The notes under the pieces were generated by a model. The model made no database searches, was not told the DNA's origin, and saw nothing but the letters and a program-made list of their open reading frames with translations. Shown here piece after piece: positions 9,543 to 18,454 of a stretch of 64,000 nucleotides of DNA (within the stretch, counting starts at the first letter, position 1; each line of letters starts with the position of its first letter). This DNA is from Simplicispira sp. 125. GTDB taxonomy: Bacteria; Pseudomonadota; Gammaproteobacteria; Burkholderiales; Burkholderiaceae_C. The stretch covers positions 868,001 through 932,000 of the forward strand of contig NZ_QEKM01000001.1 of the NCBI RefSeq assembly GCF_003096555.1. Reading direction: 5' to 3'. The position numbers were made by a program, and so were the translations under genes.

Positions 9543-11237
9543 TCAGTCCGAGTGTACCTGTGCATCGGGTGGTTGTAGCTGGCGTAGTGCTCGCAGGGCA
9601 TCCGCATCGGTGCGGTACATGCGCAGCTTGGGTCCGGGGGTTAAAACCCCTGCGCGCTCCAGTACCTGCTCGATCGGCAGTTTGAGCCCGCTGATGTGCA
9701 GTGTGCAACCTTCGCGCAAGACCAGTGCCTGCAGCCGGGCGAAAGTTTCCACGCCGGTCACGTCGACGCGGTTGATTGGCTGGGCAAACAGGCAGACATC
9801 GGTCAGGCCCGGGCGGGCCGCCATTCGGTCGGCCATTGAGCGCTCTAGTGCGCTGGCCGATGCAAAGTCCAGTTCCGCGTCCATGCGCAGGGCCAGCAAA
9901 TCGGGGGCCAGCGGGGCGAGCTGCCACAGCTGCCGGTCGCGCAGACTGCCGTCGGGGTGCAGGCCGACTTCAATGATGCGGGGGTGCAGGCGTTGGTAAA
10001 GATAGTGGCTGAGGTTCATCAACAGGCCCACCAGTACGCCCCAATACAAATAAGGGGCTGTGGCCAGGGTGATGGCGAAGGTCGTAGCGCTGATGGAGGC
10101 CTCGACCCGCGATATACGCCACAGTTTATGCAGCGTCGCGGGTTTGATCAGGCCCGTAATAGCCATTACTACGACGGCGGCCAACACCGATTGCGGCACA
10201 TGGTGCAGCGCAGGGGTCAACCACAGCAAGGCGACAAGCACCACGACACAGGAGAACACCGAGGCCCAGCCGGTGCGGGCTCCGGCATACAGGTTGATGG
10301 CCGAACGCGAAAACGAGGCGCTGGTGGCAAAGGCGCCGCACAGGCCTGAACTGATCTTGGCCAGGCCATGGGCCATCAGATCCTGGTTTTCATTCCAGCG
10401 TGTTCCGCTGCTCTGGTGGTCTACTTTTGCGCTAGAGGCCGTTTCCAGAAAACTGACCAGGGTGATCACCAGCACCGGCATGATGAGTGCGCCCAGCGTG
10501 GACCAAGGCAAAGCGCCCGGCCAGAAGGGGTGAGGCAGGCCGGAGGGCAGAACCCCCACCACGGCGCCGCCACCTTCGGCGTAGCCCATGGTCTTGCTGA
10601 TGAGTGCAGCACCACCCATGACAACGATCACGGCCGGAAATCTGGGCCAACGCTTGCGTGCCAGCCAGAGCGCCGCAATGCTGCCCAGGCCCATGGCTGC
10701 GCCCGCCACATCGAAATGCTGTAGGCTGGGGCTGCCGATCAGTTCGGTCAGCGATACGTGCAACCCCAGCAGGCCCGGCAGTTGCGAGGCCAGAATCAGC
10801 AAGGCGGCTGCCTGTGTGAAACCGCTGAGCACGGGGGATGTGACCAGATTGAGCAGCCAGCCAAACCGCACCAGGCCCAGTACGAGCTGGAGTGCGCCCG
10901 ACAGCAGCGCAATCCACACCGCAAGAGACACCCATTGCGCGCTGCCCGGCACCGCCAGGCCGCTGAGAGACGTGCCGATGAGCAGGCTCGTCAGGGCCGT
11001 GGGGCCTACACCCAGCCGGGTGGACGAGCCCCAGAGCACCGCCACCAGGCCCGGTAGGAGCGAGGCATAAATGCCCGTGACCAGTGGCATGCCGGCCAGT
11101 GCGGCGTAGGCCACGCCCTGGGGCACGAGCATCAGGCCAACGGTCAGGCCTGCCCAGAATTCGCCCTTGAGAAGCTCGCGATCGGGCCGAGGCCAGGCCA
11201 GAAAGGGAAACCAGCGGGTCATGGTGACGGGCAGCAT
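9543..11237 (-). CDS. SulP-family anion permease with STAS domain
   Basis: Predicted inner-membrane sulfate or bicarbonate-type transporter of 564 residues (SLC26/SulP). The N-terminus has the family motif GLTVGLMLVPQGVAYAALAG and many hydrophobic segments follow to about residue 400. The C-terminal STAS domain (about 435-545) includes LTDVCLFAQPINRVDVTGVE. The start is either the ATG at 11237 or that at 11222 (MTRWF); neither has a strong ribosome-binding site. It is the first gene of a SulP, GGDEF, MinD-like run and is divergent from the BON lipoprotein gene. Confidence 0.92.
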   Translation of the reverse strand: MLPVTMTRWFPFLAWPRPDRELLKGEFWAGLTVGLMLVPQGVAYAALAGMPLVTGIYASLLPGLVAVLWGSSTRLGVGPTALTSLLIGTSLSGLAVPGSAQWVSLAVWIALLSGALQLVLGLVRFGWLLNLVTSPVLSGFTQAAALLILASQLPGLLGLHVSLTELIGSPSLQHFDVAGAAMGLGSIAALWLARKRWPRFPAVIVVMGGAALISKTMGYAEGGGAVVGVLPSGLPHPFWPGALPWSTLGALIMPVLVITLVSFLETASSAKVDHQSSGTRWNENQDLMAHGLAKISSGLCGAFATSASFSRSAINLYAGARTGWASVFSCVVVLVALLWLTPALHHVPQSVLAAVVVMAITGLIKPATLHKLWRISRVEASISATTFAITLATAPYLYWGVLVGLLMNLSHYLYQRLHPRIIEVGLHPDGSLRDRQLWQLAPLAPDLLALRMDAELDFASASALERSMADRMAARPGLTDVCLFAQPINRVDVTGVETFARLQALVLREGCTLHISGLKLPIEQVLERAGVLTPGPKLRMYRTDADALRALRQLQPPDAQVHSD

Positions 11238-11358
11238 GCCGCCATTGTCGTGCCGATGATGAGCCTTTGTCCTACGCTGTGATCCGTCCTGTCTGACCCG
11301 GCAGGCGGGGTCGGGACTCTAAAGTTCCAGTCATCCCATTTTTGAGAGGAGTCTCTTC

Positions 11359-11895
11359 ATGAACAACGAGCATTTTTCCTATCGAGCAGCCCAACGTATC
11401 GCCACTGTGGTGGCTGTCTCCGCACTGGCCTTTGGACTGGTCGCTTGCGACAAGCCCCAAGACGCTACGCTCGGCCAGAAGATTGACAACGCTGTCGAAA
11501 AGACCGAGCAGGCGGCCCAGGATGCCAAGGTGAAAGCTGAGCAAGCCGCCCAGGACGCCAAGGTCCAAGGTGAAAAAGCCATGCAATCGGCTGAAAAAGG
11601 ACTGGAAAAAGCGGGCGACAAAATGGAGGCCGCAGCGCAGGAGGCGGGCGCCATGGCACGTGATGCCGCCAGTTCGGCCGCCACACTGGCCAGCGATGCA
11701 GGCATTACGGCACAGGTGAAAGCCGGCCTGGCCAAGGACTCCGACCTCAGTGCGCTGAAGATCGACGTGGACACCCGCAGTGGCGTGGTCACTCTCAACG
11801 GCACCGCGCCTTCGGATGCTGCACGCGAACGTGCCGCCGCCATTGCGCGGGAGGTGAAGGGTGTCACCTCCGTCATCAACCATTTGACGGTGTGA
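11359..11895 (+). CDS. BON-domain lipoprotein
   Basis: The 178-residue periplasmic lipoprotein has a signal peptide ending in the lipobox LVAC, with Cys30 as the lipidated residue. Asp at +2 (CDKPQ) would, by the E. coli rule, favour inner-membrane retention. Residues 40-95 are an Ala/Lys/Glu-rich amphipathic helix with near-repeats of KAEQAAQDAKV. A BON domain follows (about 108-178, SGVVTLNGTAPSDAARERAA), a fold found in OsmY-type envelope-stress proteins. A good Shine-Dalgarno (GAGAGGAG) precedes the ATG. Confidence 0.88.
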   Translation: MNNEHFSYRAAQRIATVVAVSALAFGLVACDKPQDATLGQKIDNAVEKTEQAAQDAKVKAEQAAQDAKVQGEKAMQSAEKGLEKAGDKMEAAAQEAGAMARDAASSAATLASDAGITAQVKAGLAKDSDLSALKIDVDTRSGVVTLNGTAPSDAARERAAAIAREVKGVTSVINHLTV

Positions 11896-11929
11896 ACAAG
11901 CGCGGGTGGCTGCGCGCTACCATGGCGCC

Positions 11930-13159
11930 ATGAAAGATACCGCGCCCGACCTGTCCACCCGCATTGTTCACCATTCTTACCAGCCCCCTGTGGGCTTTGC
12001 GGCGCCGCAGCCCGGCGTTTTCAAGGCATCCACTGTCATATTCCCCAGCGTTGCCGCACTGCGCACGCGCGAGTGGAAAGACAAGAGCGGCTATACCTAT
12101 GGGCTGCATGGCACTCCTACCACCTTCACCCTGGAAGAACGCTTGTGCACGCTCGAAGGTGGTTTGCACTGTGTGCTGGTGCCCAGCGGACTGGCGGCGA
12201 TTGGCAATGTCGCCCTGGCGCTGCTCAGGGCGGGCGACGAAGTGCTGGTTCCCGATAACGCTTACGGGCCGAACAAGGCCATGGGTTCGACCACTTTGGC
12301 CCAGTTTGGGGTGCGCCAGGTGTTCTACGATGCACTGGATACTGCCGATTTGGCTGCCAAGATCACGCCTGCGACCCGTCTGGTCTGGCTGGAGGCACCC
12401 GGCTCGGTGACGCTTGAATTTCCGGACCTGTGCGAGCAGGTGCGCATTTGCCGCGCCAACGGGGTGCCCACCGCGCTGGACAATACCTGGGGGGCGGGCC
12501 TGGCGTTTGCACCCTTCGACCTGTTGGGTGATGGCAGTGGCAGCCTGGCGGTGGATGTGTCCGTGCACGCCCTCACCAAGTACCCCAGCGGCGGTGGGGA
12601 TGTGCTTATGGGTAGCGTTATTACAAGAGACCCCGCCTTACACCATCAGATCCAGCGCACCCACATGCACCTGGGACTGGGCGTGGGGGCTAACGACGCC
12701 GAGGCCATACTGCGCGCGCTGCCGAGCATTGGCCTGCGCTACCGCGCCCACGACCAGGCCGCGCGCACCCTGGCTCGGTGGATGCAGCAGCAGACCCCTG
12801 TGGCCCAGGTGCTGCACCCCGCATTGCCCGATTCGCCGGGCCATGCCCATTGGAAAGCCCTGTGCGGTGCAACCCGGGATGGCGAAGGCCTGGCTGCTGG
12901 CCTGTTCAGCGTGGTCATCGATGCGCGGTATTCCCAAGCCCAGGTGGATGCCTTCTGCGATGGCCTGGAGTATTTCAAGCTGGGGTACAGCTGGGGCGGC
13001 CCCATGAGCCTGGTGGTTCCCTACGAGCTGGGCAGCATGCGCAGCCAGCCCTCGCCGCACCTGCGGCCGGGCACCTTGGTGCGGTTTTCCATGGGGCTGG
13101 AAGCCGTGCAGGACTTGCAAGCCGATGTGGAGCAGGCCATGCAGCGTGCCTTTGGTTGA
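11930..13159 (+). CDS. metC: Cystathionine beta-lyase
   Basis: PLP enzyme cleaving cystathionine to homocysteine, pyruvate and ammonia in methionine synthesis. The 409-residue protein has the Cys/Met-metabolism PLP fold with Y-x-LHGTPTT, LEAPGSVTLEFPD and the cofactor lysine in SVHALTKYPSGGGDVLMG. The ATG at 11930 (MKDTAPDLSTRIVHH) is chosen because family similarity begins there. Distinguishing beta-lyase from gamma-synthase rests on the overall MetC-like sequence and is fairly secure. It lies 34 bases after the BON lipoprotein gene, same strand. Confidence 0.9.
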   Translation: MKDTAPDLSTRIVHHSYQPPVGFAAPQPGVFKASTVIFPSVAALRTREWKDKSGYTYGLHGTPTTFTLEERLCTLEGGLHCVLVPSGLAAIGNVALALLRAGDEVLVPDNAYGPNKAMGSTTLAQFGVRQVFYDALDTADLAAKITPATRLVWLEAPGSVTLEFPDLCEQVRICRANGVPTALDNTWGAGLAFAPFDLLGDGSGSLAVDVSVHALTKYPSGGGDVLMGSVITRDPALHHQIQRTHMHLGLGVGANDAEAILRALPSIGLRYRAHDQAARTLARWMQQQTPVAQVLHPALPDSPGHAHWKALCGATRDGEGLAAGLFSVVIDARYSQAQVDAFCDGLEYFKLGYSWGGPMSLVVPYELGSMRSQPSPHLRPGTLVRFSMGLEAVQDLQADVEQAMQRAFG

Positions 13160-13205
13160 GGCTGCATGTGCCTTCCATCAACAGACTGAAAGAGTAGGGT
13201 ATCGG

Positions 13206-13219
13206 TTGAGATAGATCAA
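13206..13219. promoter_or_regulatory. FNR/Anr-like binding box
   Basis: TTGAG-ATAG-ATCAA matches the FNR consensus TTGAT-N4-ATCAA at 9 of 10 positions. It is 46 bases upstream of the DUF2189 start and 46 bases after metC. The match suggests oxygen-responsive control of the downstream membrane protein, but it is sequence evidence only. Confidence 0.45.
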
Positions 13220-13265
13220 GAAGCGGCAATGAGGGCATACATTGGGTGAACAACCTCTGGATGCC

Positions 13266-14054
13266 ATGACGACCCACACTGCCTCTGACCGCGACACCCA
13301 ACCTATTGTCTTGCAGGCGTTGCGTTGGGCCGACCCTTGGCGCTGGCTGCAGCGCGGCTGGCAGGACATGCGTTGCGCCCCGGGTATTGCCTTGTTCTAT
13401 GGCGCCTGCTTTTGGGGCATGGCACTGCTGTTGGGCTGGGTGTTCCGGTCGCGGCCTGAATATGTCATGTCGATGGCCAGCGGCTGCTTGCTGTTGGGGC
13501 CTTTTTTGGCCATGGGCCTGTACGACACCAGCCGCCGCCGCGAGGCAGGCTTGGAGCCTGAGCTGGGCCAGTCCATCACCTGCTGGGACAAACACATGGG
13601 CAGCATGGGCATGCTGGTGCTGGTGCTCATCGTGCTGGAACTGCTCTGGGGCCGGGCGTCCCTGGTGGTGTTTGCTGTGTTCTTCAACACTGGCATGCCC
13701 TCCACCACGGGCGTGGTGCAAGCCATTTTCAATTTGCAGAACTGGAGCTTCGTCGCTGTTTACACCGTGGTGGGTGGCGTTTTTGCGGCCATCGTGTTCT
13801 CCGTCAGCGTGGTGTCCATCCCCATGATCCTGGACCGTGACACCGATGCACTCACCGCAGGCATCACCAGCATGCGGGTGGTGGTGGAAAACACCGGAGT
13901 CATGCTGCTCTGGGGGGCATTGATCACGTTGCTGGTGGTGGCGTCCATGGTTTTCTGGGGCGCAGGGCTGCTGCTGGTCGGTCCCTTGTTGGGTCATGCC
14001 AGCTGGCATGCCTATCGTGCGGCCGTGGCGGTGCCTGTGGCTGTGGGGTCATGA
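13266..14054 (+). CDS. DUF2189 integral membrane protein
   Basis: A 262-residue inner-membrane protein of unknown function. I see about six hydrophobic segments (for example ALFYGACFWGMALLLGWVF and the end segment WGAGLLLVGPLLGHASWHAY) and the features DTSRRREAGLEPELGQS and SVVSIPMILDRDTDALTAG that I recognise from the DUF2189 family. The ATG at 13266 (MTTHTASDRD) is preferred over the upstream TTG at 13242. The upstream FNR-like box hints at a role under low oxygen. Confidence 0.75.
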   Translation: MTTHTASDRDTQPIVLQALRWADPWRWLQRGWQDMRCAPGIALFYGACFWGMALLLGWVFRSRPEYVMSMASGCLLLGPFLAMGLYDTSRRREAGLEPELGQSITCWDKHMGSMGMLVLVLIVLELLWGRASLVVFAVFFNTGMPSTTGVVQAIFNLQNWSFVAVYTVVGGVFAAIVFSVSVVSIPMILDRDTDALTAGITSMRVVVENTGVMLLWGALITLLVVASMVFWGAGLLLVGPLLGHASWHAYRAAVAVPVAVGS

Positions 14055-14112
14055 AGGCTCTTCACAGGGCAAGCTGTTACAGTGGGACTCCACTTTAGAG
14101 AGAGCAATCACC

Positions 14113-14301
14113 TTGGCAACCCCCAATTACGGATACGAAAAACGCCAGCGTGAGCTGGCAAAAAAGAAGAAAAAAGAAGAAAAACTGCGCGCTAAGGCGT
14201 CAGGCCCCCGCTATGACACCAACGGTGCCCCTTCCGATGGAGTCGCCGAGAACCATCCCGGCCAGCCCGCCGCCCCTGGTGGCGAGAACGCCCCGTCCTG
14301 A
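14113..14301 (+). CDS. Small basic hypothetical protein
   Basis: A 62-residue protein starting at TTG (LATPNYGYEKRQREL, with the first residue read as Met). It is very lysine-rich early on (KKKKKEEKLRAK) with a Pro/Ala/Gly-rich tail. The ATPNYGYEKRQ-ELAKKKK opening looks like a small conserved Burkholderiales protein I have seen before, but its function is unknown to me. No in-frame ATG fits that conserved start, so the TTG is chosen. It lies 58 bases after the DUF2189 gene. Confidence 0.65.
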   Translation: MATPNYGYEKRQRELAKKKKKEEKLRAKASGPRYDTNGAPSDGVAENHPGQPAAPGGENAPS

Positions 14302-14330
14302 TAAACGCCCACCCTGCCCAAGGCCCTTGT

Positions 14331-14990
14331 TCAGCGCAGCAACTTGCGCAGTGCGGGCCACACGTTCCCGAGCATGATCGGATGTGCCTGGGCATTGGGG
14401 TGAATACGGTCGGGCTGGAACAGGGCCGTAGCGTCTGGCCCGTTGGCCACACCTTCCAGCAAAAAAGGCACCAGCGCCGTTTGGTGCTGGCGCGCCACCT
14501 CTCCAAAAGCAGCGGCAAAGCGCCGCGCATAGTCGCTACCGTAGTTGGGCGGTACCTGCATGCCCACCAGCAGCACCTTGGCACCGGCCTTTTGCGCTGC
14601 CTGTGCCATGGCGGAGAGATTGTCCTGCGTGTTCTTCATAGGCAAGCCGCGCAATGCGTCGTTGCCACCCAGTTCGATCACCACCACGGCAGGCTTGTGC
14701 TTGTCCAGCAGCGCGGGCAGGCGCGCCCGGCCGCCCGACGTGGTATCGCCGCTGACGCTGGCGTTGACCACGGTGGCGGCCACCTTTTCGTCGGCCAGGC
14801 GTTTCTCCAGCAAGGCCACCCAGCCCGTACCACGGGCCAGGCCGTACTCCGCGCTGAGGGAGTCGCCCAGCACCAGGATCGTTGGCCCACTGCCCTTGGC
14901 AGACGCCTGCGCCGTTCCCAGGCAAAGCCCCGCCAGTGGGCTGGCTGCCAAGCCCAGGATAAAGTGGCGCCGAAGCCGATCTGTTCTCAC
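14331..14990 (-). CDS. Arylesterase / TesA-like SGNH hydrolase
   Basis: The 219-residue exported esterase/lysophospholipase/thioesterase I type enzyme has the SGNH blocks GDSLSAEYG (nucleophile Ser), NASVSGDTTSGG, IELGGNDALRG and DRIHPNAQAH (Asp-His pair). A Tat- or Sec-like signal (RRHFILGLAASPLAG...AQASA) precedes the domain. I chose a GTG start at 14990 because GAAAGG lies 9 bases upstream; an ATG at 15014 would overlap the start codon of the divergent ATPase gene. Divergence from a YbbA/LolD-like ATPase matches the E. coli tesA-ybbA arrangement. Confidence 0.88.
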   Translation of the reverse strand: MRTDRLRRHFILGLAASPLAGLCLGTAQASAKGSGPTILVLGDSLSAEYGLARGTGWVALLEKRLADEKVAATVVNASVSGDTTSGGRARLPALLDKHKPAVVVIELGGNDALRGLPMKNTQDNLSAMAQAAQKAGAKVLLVGMQVPPNYGSDYARRFAAAFGEVARQHQTALVPFLLEGVANGPDATALFQPDRIHPNAQAHPIMLGNVWPALRKLLR

Positions 14991-15012
14991 GTTCGAACAC
15001 CTTTCATCATTC

Positions 15013-15708
15013 ATGTCTGATTCTTCTACGCCACCTGCGCACCCCGTCATTGCTGTCGAGCATGTGTTCAAGTCGGTCAGCGACTCCACGGGTACGCTCG
15101 ACATTCTGCGCGACATTGATTTCCGGCTGGCGCACAGGGAAACCGTGGCCATCGTTGGAGCGTCGGGCTCGGGCAAGAGTACGCTGCTGTCCATCATCGC
15201 CGGGCTCGATACCCCCACGCGCGGCACGGTGCGCCTGGATGGGCAGGACCTGTTCGCTCTGGGCGAGGACGACCGTGCCGCCTTGCGGGCGCAGAAGATT
15301 GGTTTCGTGTTCCAGAGCTTTCAGCTCATGGGCAACTTGACCGCGCTGGAAAACGTGATGCTTCCACTGGAGCTGGCAGGCCGGCGCGATGCGCGCAAGC
15401 GTGCGACCGAGATGCTGGAACACGTTGGCCTGGGCCAGCGCCTGGGCCACTACCCCAAGGTACTCTCAGGCGGCGAGCAGCAGCGTGTGGCGCTGGCGCG
15501 GGCCTTCGTGGTGCAGCCGGCGGTGCTGCTGGCCGACGAGCCCACGGGAAGCCTTGATTTCGCCACTGGCGAGACCATCATGCAGCTCATGTTCGACCTC
15601 AACCGCGAGCAAGGCACCACGCTGGTGCTGGTCACGCACGACCGGGGCATTGCACAGCGTTGCGAGCGCTGCATCACGATAGAAGCCGGGCGTGTGGCGA
15701 TGGCCTGA
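15013..15708 (+). CDS. ABC transporter ATP-binding protein (YbbA/LolD-like)
   Basis: A 231-residue ATPase of the MacB/LolD group: Walker A GASGSGKST, Q-loop FVFQSFQLMG, signature LSGGEQQRVALARAF and Walker B VLLADEPTGSLD. Such ATPases normally work with an FtsX-type permease. No permease gene is present here: the gene ends 16 bp before an IS element, and rlmB follows the IS. Either the permease is elsewhere, or it was lost. The gene is divergent from the TesA-like esterase. Confidence 0.9.
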   Translation: MSDSSTPPAHPVIAVEHVFKSVSDSTGTLDILRDIDFRLAHRETVAIVGASGSGKSTLLSIIAGLDTPTRGTVRLDGQDLFALGEDDRAALRAQKIGFVFQSFQLMGNLTALENVMLPLELAGRRDARKRATEMLEHVGLGQRLGHYPKVLSGGEQQRVALARAFVVQPAVLLADEPTGSLDFATGETIMQLMFDLNREQGTTLVLVTHDRGIAQRCERCITIEAGRVAMA

Positions 15709-15724
15709 ATTTTGGATATTTTTG

Positions 15725-16787
15725 CCTGATTAGCGACATACCTCAGTTCGTCGTGAACGTTCCGCCATTGCCAGCCCTCCAACAACCAGTGCCGAGTCAT
15801 CGGCCAAGGAGCAGGCAATGTCAATGAATGCCATCCAGTTCCAGCGCGGCCTGTCGCTGCCCCAGTTCCAGGCTCTCTACGGCCGTGAAGAACAGTGCGA
15901 ACGCGCCTTGGTGGCCGCCCGCTGGCCCCACGGCTGGCAGTGTGCCCACTGCGGCTGCAAGCGCTTCTTTCTCACCCGCAATGGCATCGGCCGCCAGCTG
16001 TGGGAGTGCTTTATCTGCGGCTACCAGAGTTCGAGCATCGTGGGCACCGTGATGGAGCACACCCATCTGCCCCTGCGGCTGTGGTTCCTGGCCATGTATT
16101 TGCTCACCCAGCACAAGAACGCCATTCAAGCGCCCTGGCGCTCAAGCGCCAGTTGGGTGTGTCCTACAAGACAGCGTGGCTGCTCAAACACAAGCTGATG
16201 CAGGCCATGGGCCAGCGCGATGCGCGCTATCTGCTGAGCGGGCGTGTGGAGATCGATGATGCCTACCTTGGGGGCGAGCGCGCAGGCAGTATCAACGGTG
16301 GACGCAAGGCGGCCAACAAATCCGCCTTTGTAGCTGCCGTACAGACCAGCGAGAACGGCAGGCCGCTGTACCTGCGCTTGGTGCCAGTGGCGGACTTCAC
16401 GAATCAGGAGATGGCGCAGTGGGCGCAGCGCTATCTGGCGCCCGGCTGTCATGTGGTCAGCGATGGCACACCTGCCTTTGCCCAGGTGCGCCAGGTGGGC
16501 GCTATTCATGAGCCCCACGTCACGGGAGGTGGCCGCCAGGGGGCGCAGACGCCCCAGCTGCACTGGGTCAACACCCTGCTGGGCAATCTCAAGACCAGTG
16601 TGGCGGGAACGTACCACTCGTTTGATCATGCCAAATATGCTGCACGCTACCTGGCGGAGTTCTGCTACCGCTTCAACCGCCGCTTTGACCTGCCCGCCAT
16701 GCTGCCAAGGCTGCTGCGGGCGCTAGTAACCACAAGGCCTCTTCCATTGAAAATGTTGCGTGTGTCTGAGGTACGTAGCTAATCAGG
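15725..16787 (+). mobile_element. IS1595-family insertion sequence (transposase frameshifted)
   Basis: A 1063-bp element with 22-bp terminal inverted repeats: left CCTGATTAGCGACATACC.. (15725-15746) and right at 16766-16787, with 20 of 22 positions identical after reverse complementing. It is flanked by a perfect 8-bp target duplication TATTTTTG (15717-15724 and 16788-16795), the size expected for IS1595. The target is the T-run edge of an interspersed repeat upstream of rlmB. It carries one transposase gene, disrupted by a frameshift. Confidence 0.92.
15818..16782 (+). pseudogene. IS1595-family transposase, frameshifted
   Basis: The N-terminal part has the IS1595 zinc ribbon (WQCAHCGCKRFF..WECFICGYQ) and LPLRLWFLAMYLLTQHKNAI. 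At about nt 16125 the frame is lost. The continuation SALALKRQLGVSYKTAWLLKHK..VEIDDAYLGGERAGS..FAQVRQVGAIHEPH..KYAARYLAEFCYRFNRRFDL, the ISXO2-like catalytic domain, reads on in another frame to 16782. One missing base in GCCATTCAAGCG explains the break. IS1595 elements are normally single-gene, so I treat this as inactivation rather than programmed frameshifting. Confidence 0.88.
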
Positions 16788-16845
16788 TATTTTTGGCCTC
16801 TAGCGCTTTATGGATAAGCGATAGCAGCTATAAATTATATAGCAT
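16788..16845. repeat. Interspersed repeat copy upstream of rlmB (IS1595 target)
   Basis: TATTTTTGGCCTCTAGCGCT, then TTATGGATAAGCGATAGCAG and CTATAAATTATATAGC, is a clear copy of the window's interspersed repeat. Its first 8 bases are the target-site duplication of the IS1595 element. Confidence 0.75.
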
Positions 16846-16869
16846 TCGTGTGCAGCGGATAATTACGCC

Positions 16870-17619
16870 ATGTCCAGCCCCAAAGTCCTCTTCGGCTTCC
16901 ATGCCGTGGGCGTGCGCCTGAAAACCGCGCCGCAATCCATTATTGAAATCTATTACGAGGCCACGCGCCGCGATGCGCGCATGCGCCAGTTTCTGGACCG
17001 CGCCAGGGAAGCGGGCGCCCGGATGATCGAGGCCGACAGCCTGCGCATTGCCAAGCTGGCCGGTAGCCATGGCCACCAGGGCGTGGCCGCGCGGGTGCAG
17101 CCCCTGCCGCAGGCCACCTCGCTCGACGAACTGCTGGAAGACCTGGAAGCCGCAGGCGTGGAGCAGCCTTTGCTGCTGGTGCTCGACGGCGTGACCGACC
17201 CGCACAACCTGGGCGCCTGCCTGCGCGTGGCCGATGGCGCAGGTGCCCATGCGGTGATTGCCCCCAAGGACCATGCGGTGGGCGTGAACGCCACGGTAGC
17301 CAAGGTGGCCAGTGGTGCCGCAGAAACCGTGCCGTATTTCATGGTGACCAATTTGGCGCGCACGCTGAACGAGCTCAAGGAGCGCAACATCTGGATCATC
17401 GGCACCAGCGACGATGCCCCGCAAACCATCTACCAGGCAGACCTGAAGGGCCCGGTCGCGCTGGTGCTGGGTGCCGAGGGCGACGGTATGCGCCAGCTCA
17501 CGCGCAAAACCTGCGACGCGCTCGTCAGCATTCCCATGAAGGGAGCGGTCGAGAGCCTGAACGTGTCCGTGGCCAGCGGTGTGTGTCTGTACGAAGCCCT
17601 GCGCCAGCGTGCCGTCTGA
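16870..17619 (+). CDS. rlmB: 23S rRNA (guanosine-2251-2'-O)-methyltransferase
   Basis: The 249-residue SPOUT methyltransferase modifies G2251 in the peptidyl-transferase P-loop of 23S rRNA. An N-terminal RNA-binding substrate domain ([11 protein letters not shown]) is followed by the knotted SpoU motifs [37 protein letters not shown] and [20 protein letters not shown]. The next gene (sir2) begins at a GTG overlapping the stop, suggesting translational coupling. Confidence 0.95.
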   Translation: MSSPKVLFGFHAVGVRLKTAPQSIIEIYYEATRRDARMRQFLDRAREAGARMIEADSLRIAKLAGSHGHQGVAARVQPLPQATSLDELLEDLEAAGVEQPLLLVLDGVTDPHNLGACLRVADGAGAHAVIAPKDHAVGVNATVAKVASGAAETVPYFMVTNLARTLNELKERNIWIIGTSDDAPQTIYQADLKGPVALVLGAEGDGMRQLTRKTCDALVSIPMKGAVESLNVSVASGVCLYEALRQRAV

Positions 17620-18364
17620 ACCCGCGGCGGGGGCGCAAGCGCTCGAATCCGCCATCGCCGGGGTGCGCCAGGCCCGACACATCGCCGTGCTCACCGGCGC
17701 TGGCGTGAGCGCCGAATCGGGCGTACCCACGTTCCGCGATGCGCAAACCGGCTTCTGGGCACAGTTCCGCGCCCAAGACATGGCCACCCCTGAGGGTTTT
17801 CGGTCCCACCCGCAGCGGGTGTGGGACTGGTACCAGTTTCGCCGCGGCCTGGTTGCGCAGGTGCAGCCCAATGCCGCGCACCGGGCACTGGCGGACTTCG
17901 CCCTGCACCACCCGGGGCGCATGACCTTGATGACGCAAAACGTGGACGGGTTACACCAGCGCGCGGGTAGTCCCCAGGTGCTGTGCCTGCACGGAGAGCT
18001 GCAGCGCAACCGCTGGCTCGATCTGCCGTGCCCCCATTGCGACCTGGAGAACACGGTCGATGCGCGCCCGCCGTACTGTGGTGCCTGCGGCAACCTGGTT
18101 CGGCCGGATGTGGTGTGGTTTGGCGAGCCCTTGCCCCTGGCTGTGCTGGACGCTGCGCAGGCTGCGGCCCGCATGTGCGACCTGATGCTCGTGGTCGGGA
18201 CTGCCGGTGCGGTGTACCCGGCCGCAGGCCTGGCGCACAGCGCCCGCGCCGCAGGCGCCCGGGTGGTGGTGGTGAACACCGCCGACAGTGCACTGGACGA
18301 TGTGGCGCATGCCGTGGTGCGCGGCCCCGCTGCCGTGGTCTTGCCTGCATTGCTCGGTGTGTGA
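17609..18364 (+). CDS. Sir2-family NAD-dependent deacylase
   Basis: The roughly 251-residue sirtuin is predicted to remove acyl groups from lysines with consumption of NAD. Motifs are the NAD-binding [27 protein letters not shown], the catalytic His in LHGEL, a four-cysteine zinc site (CPHC..CGAC) and VVWFGEPLP. The start is unclear; I use the GTG at 17609 (VPSEPAAG), inside the rlmB stop region. The frame also continues upstream within rlmB. Confidence 0.93.
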   Translation: MPSEPAAGAQALESAIAGVRQARHIAVLTGAGVSAESGVPTFRDAQTGFWAQFRAQDMATPEGFRSHPQRVWDWYQFRRGLVAQVQPNAAHRALADFALHHPGRMTLMTQNVDGLHQRAGSPQVLCLHGELQRNRWLDLPCPHCDLENTVDARPPYCGACGNLVRPDVVWFGEPLPLAVLDAAQAAARMCDLMLVVGTAGAVYPAAGLAHSARAAGARVVVVNTADSALDDVAHAVVRGPAAVVLPALLGV

Positions 18365-18454
18365 TTTCTGCACACACTGTCCCTGAGTGGCTGGACAGGG
18401 GAGGGGGTGGTCATTAATATGCAGCCCCTTTGCATCTTTCAAGGTTCGTTATCC

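Noticed and set aside
15818..16782. Programmed frameshifting in the IS1595 transposase
   Set aside because: No slippery sequence such as A6G or T7 at the break, and IS1595 transposases are normally one reading frame; a base loss is simpler.
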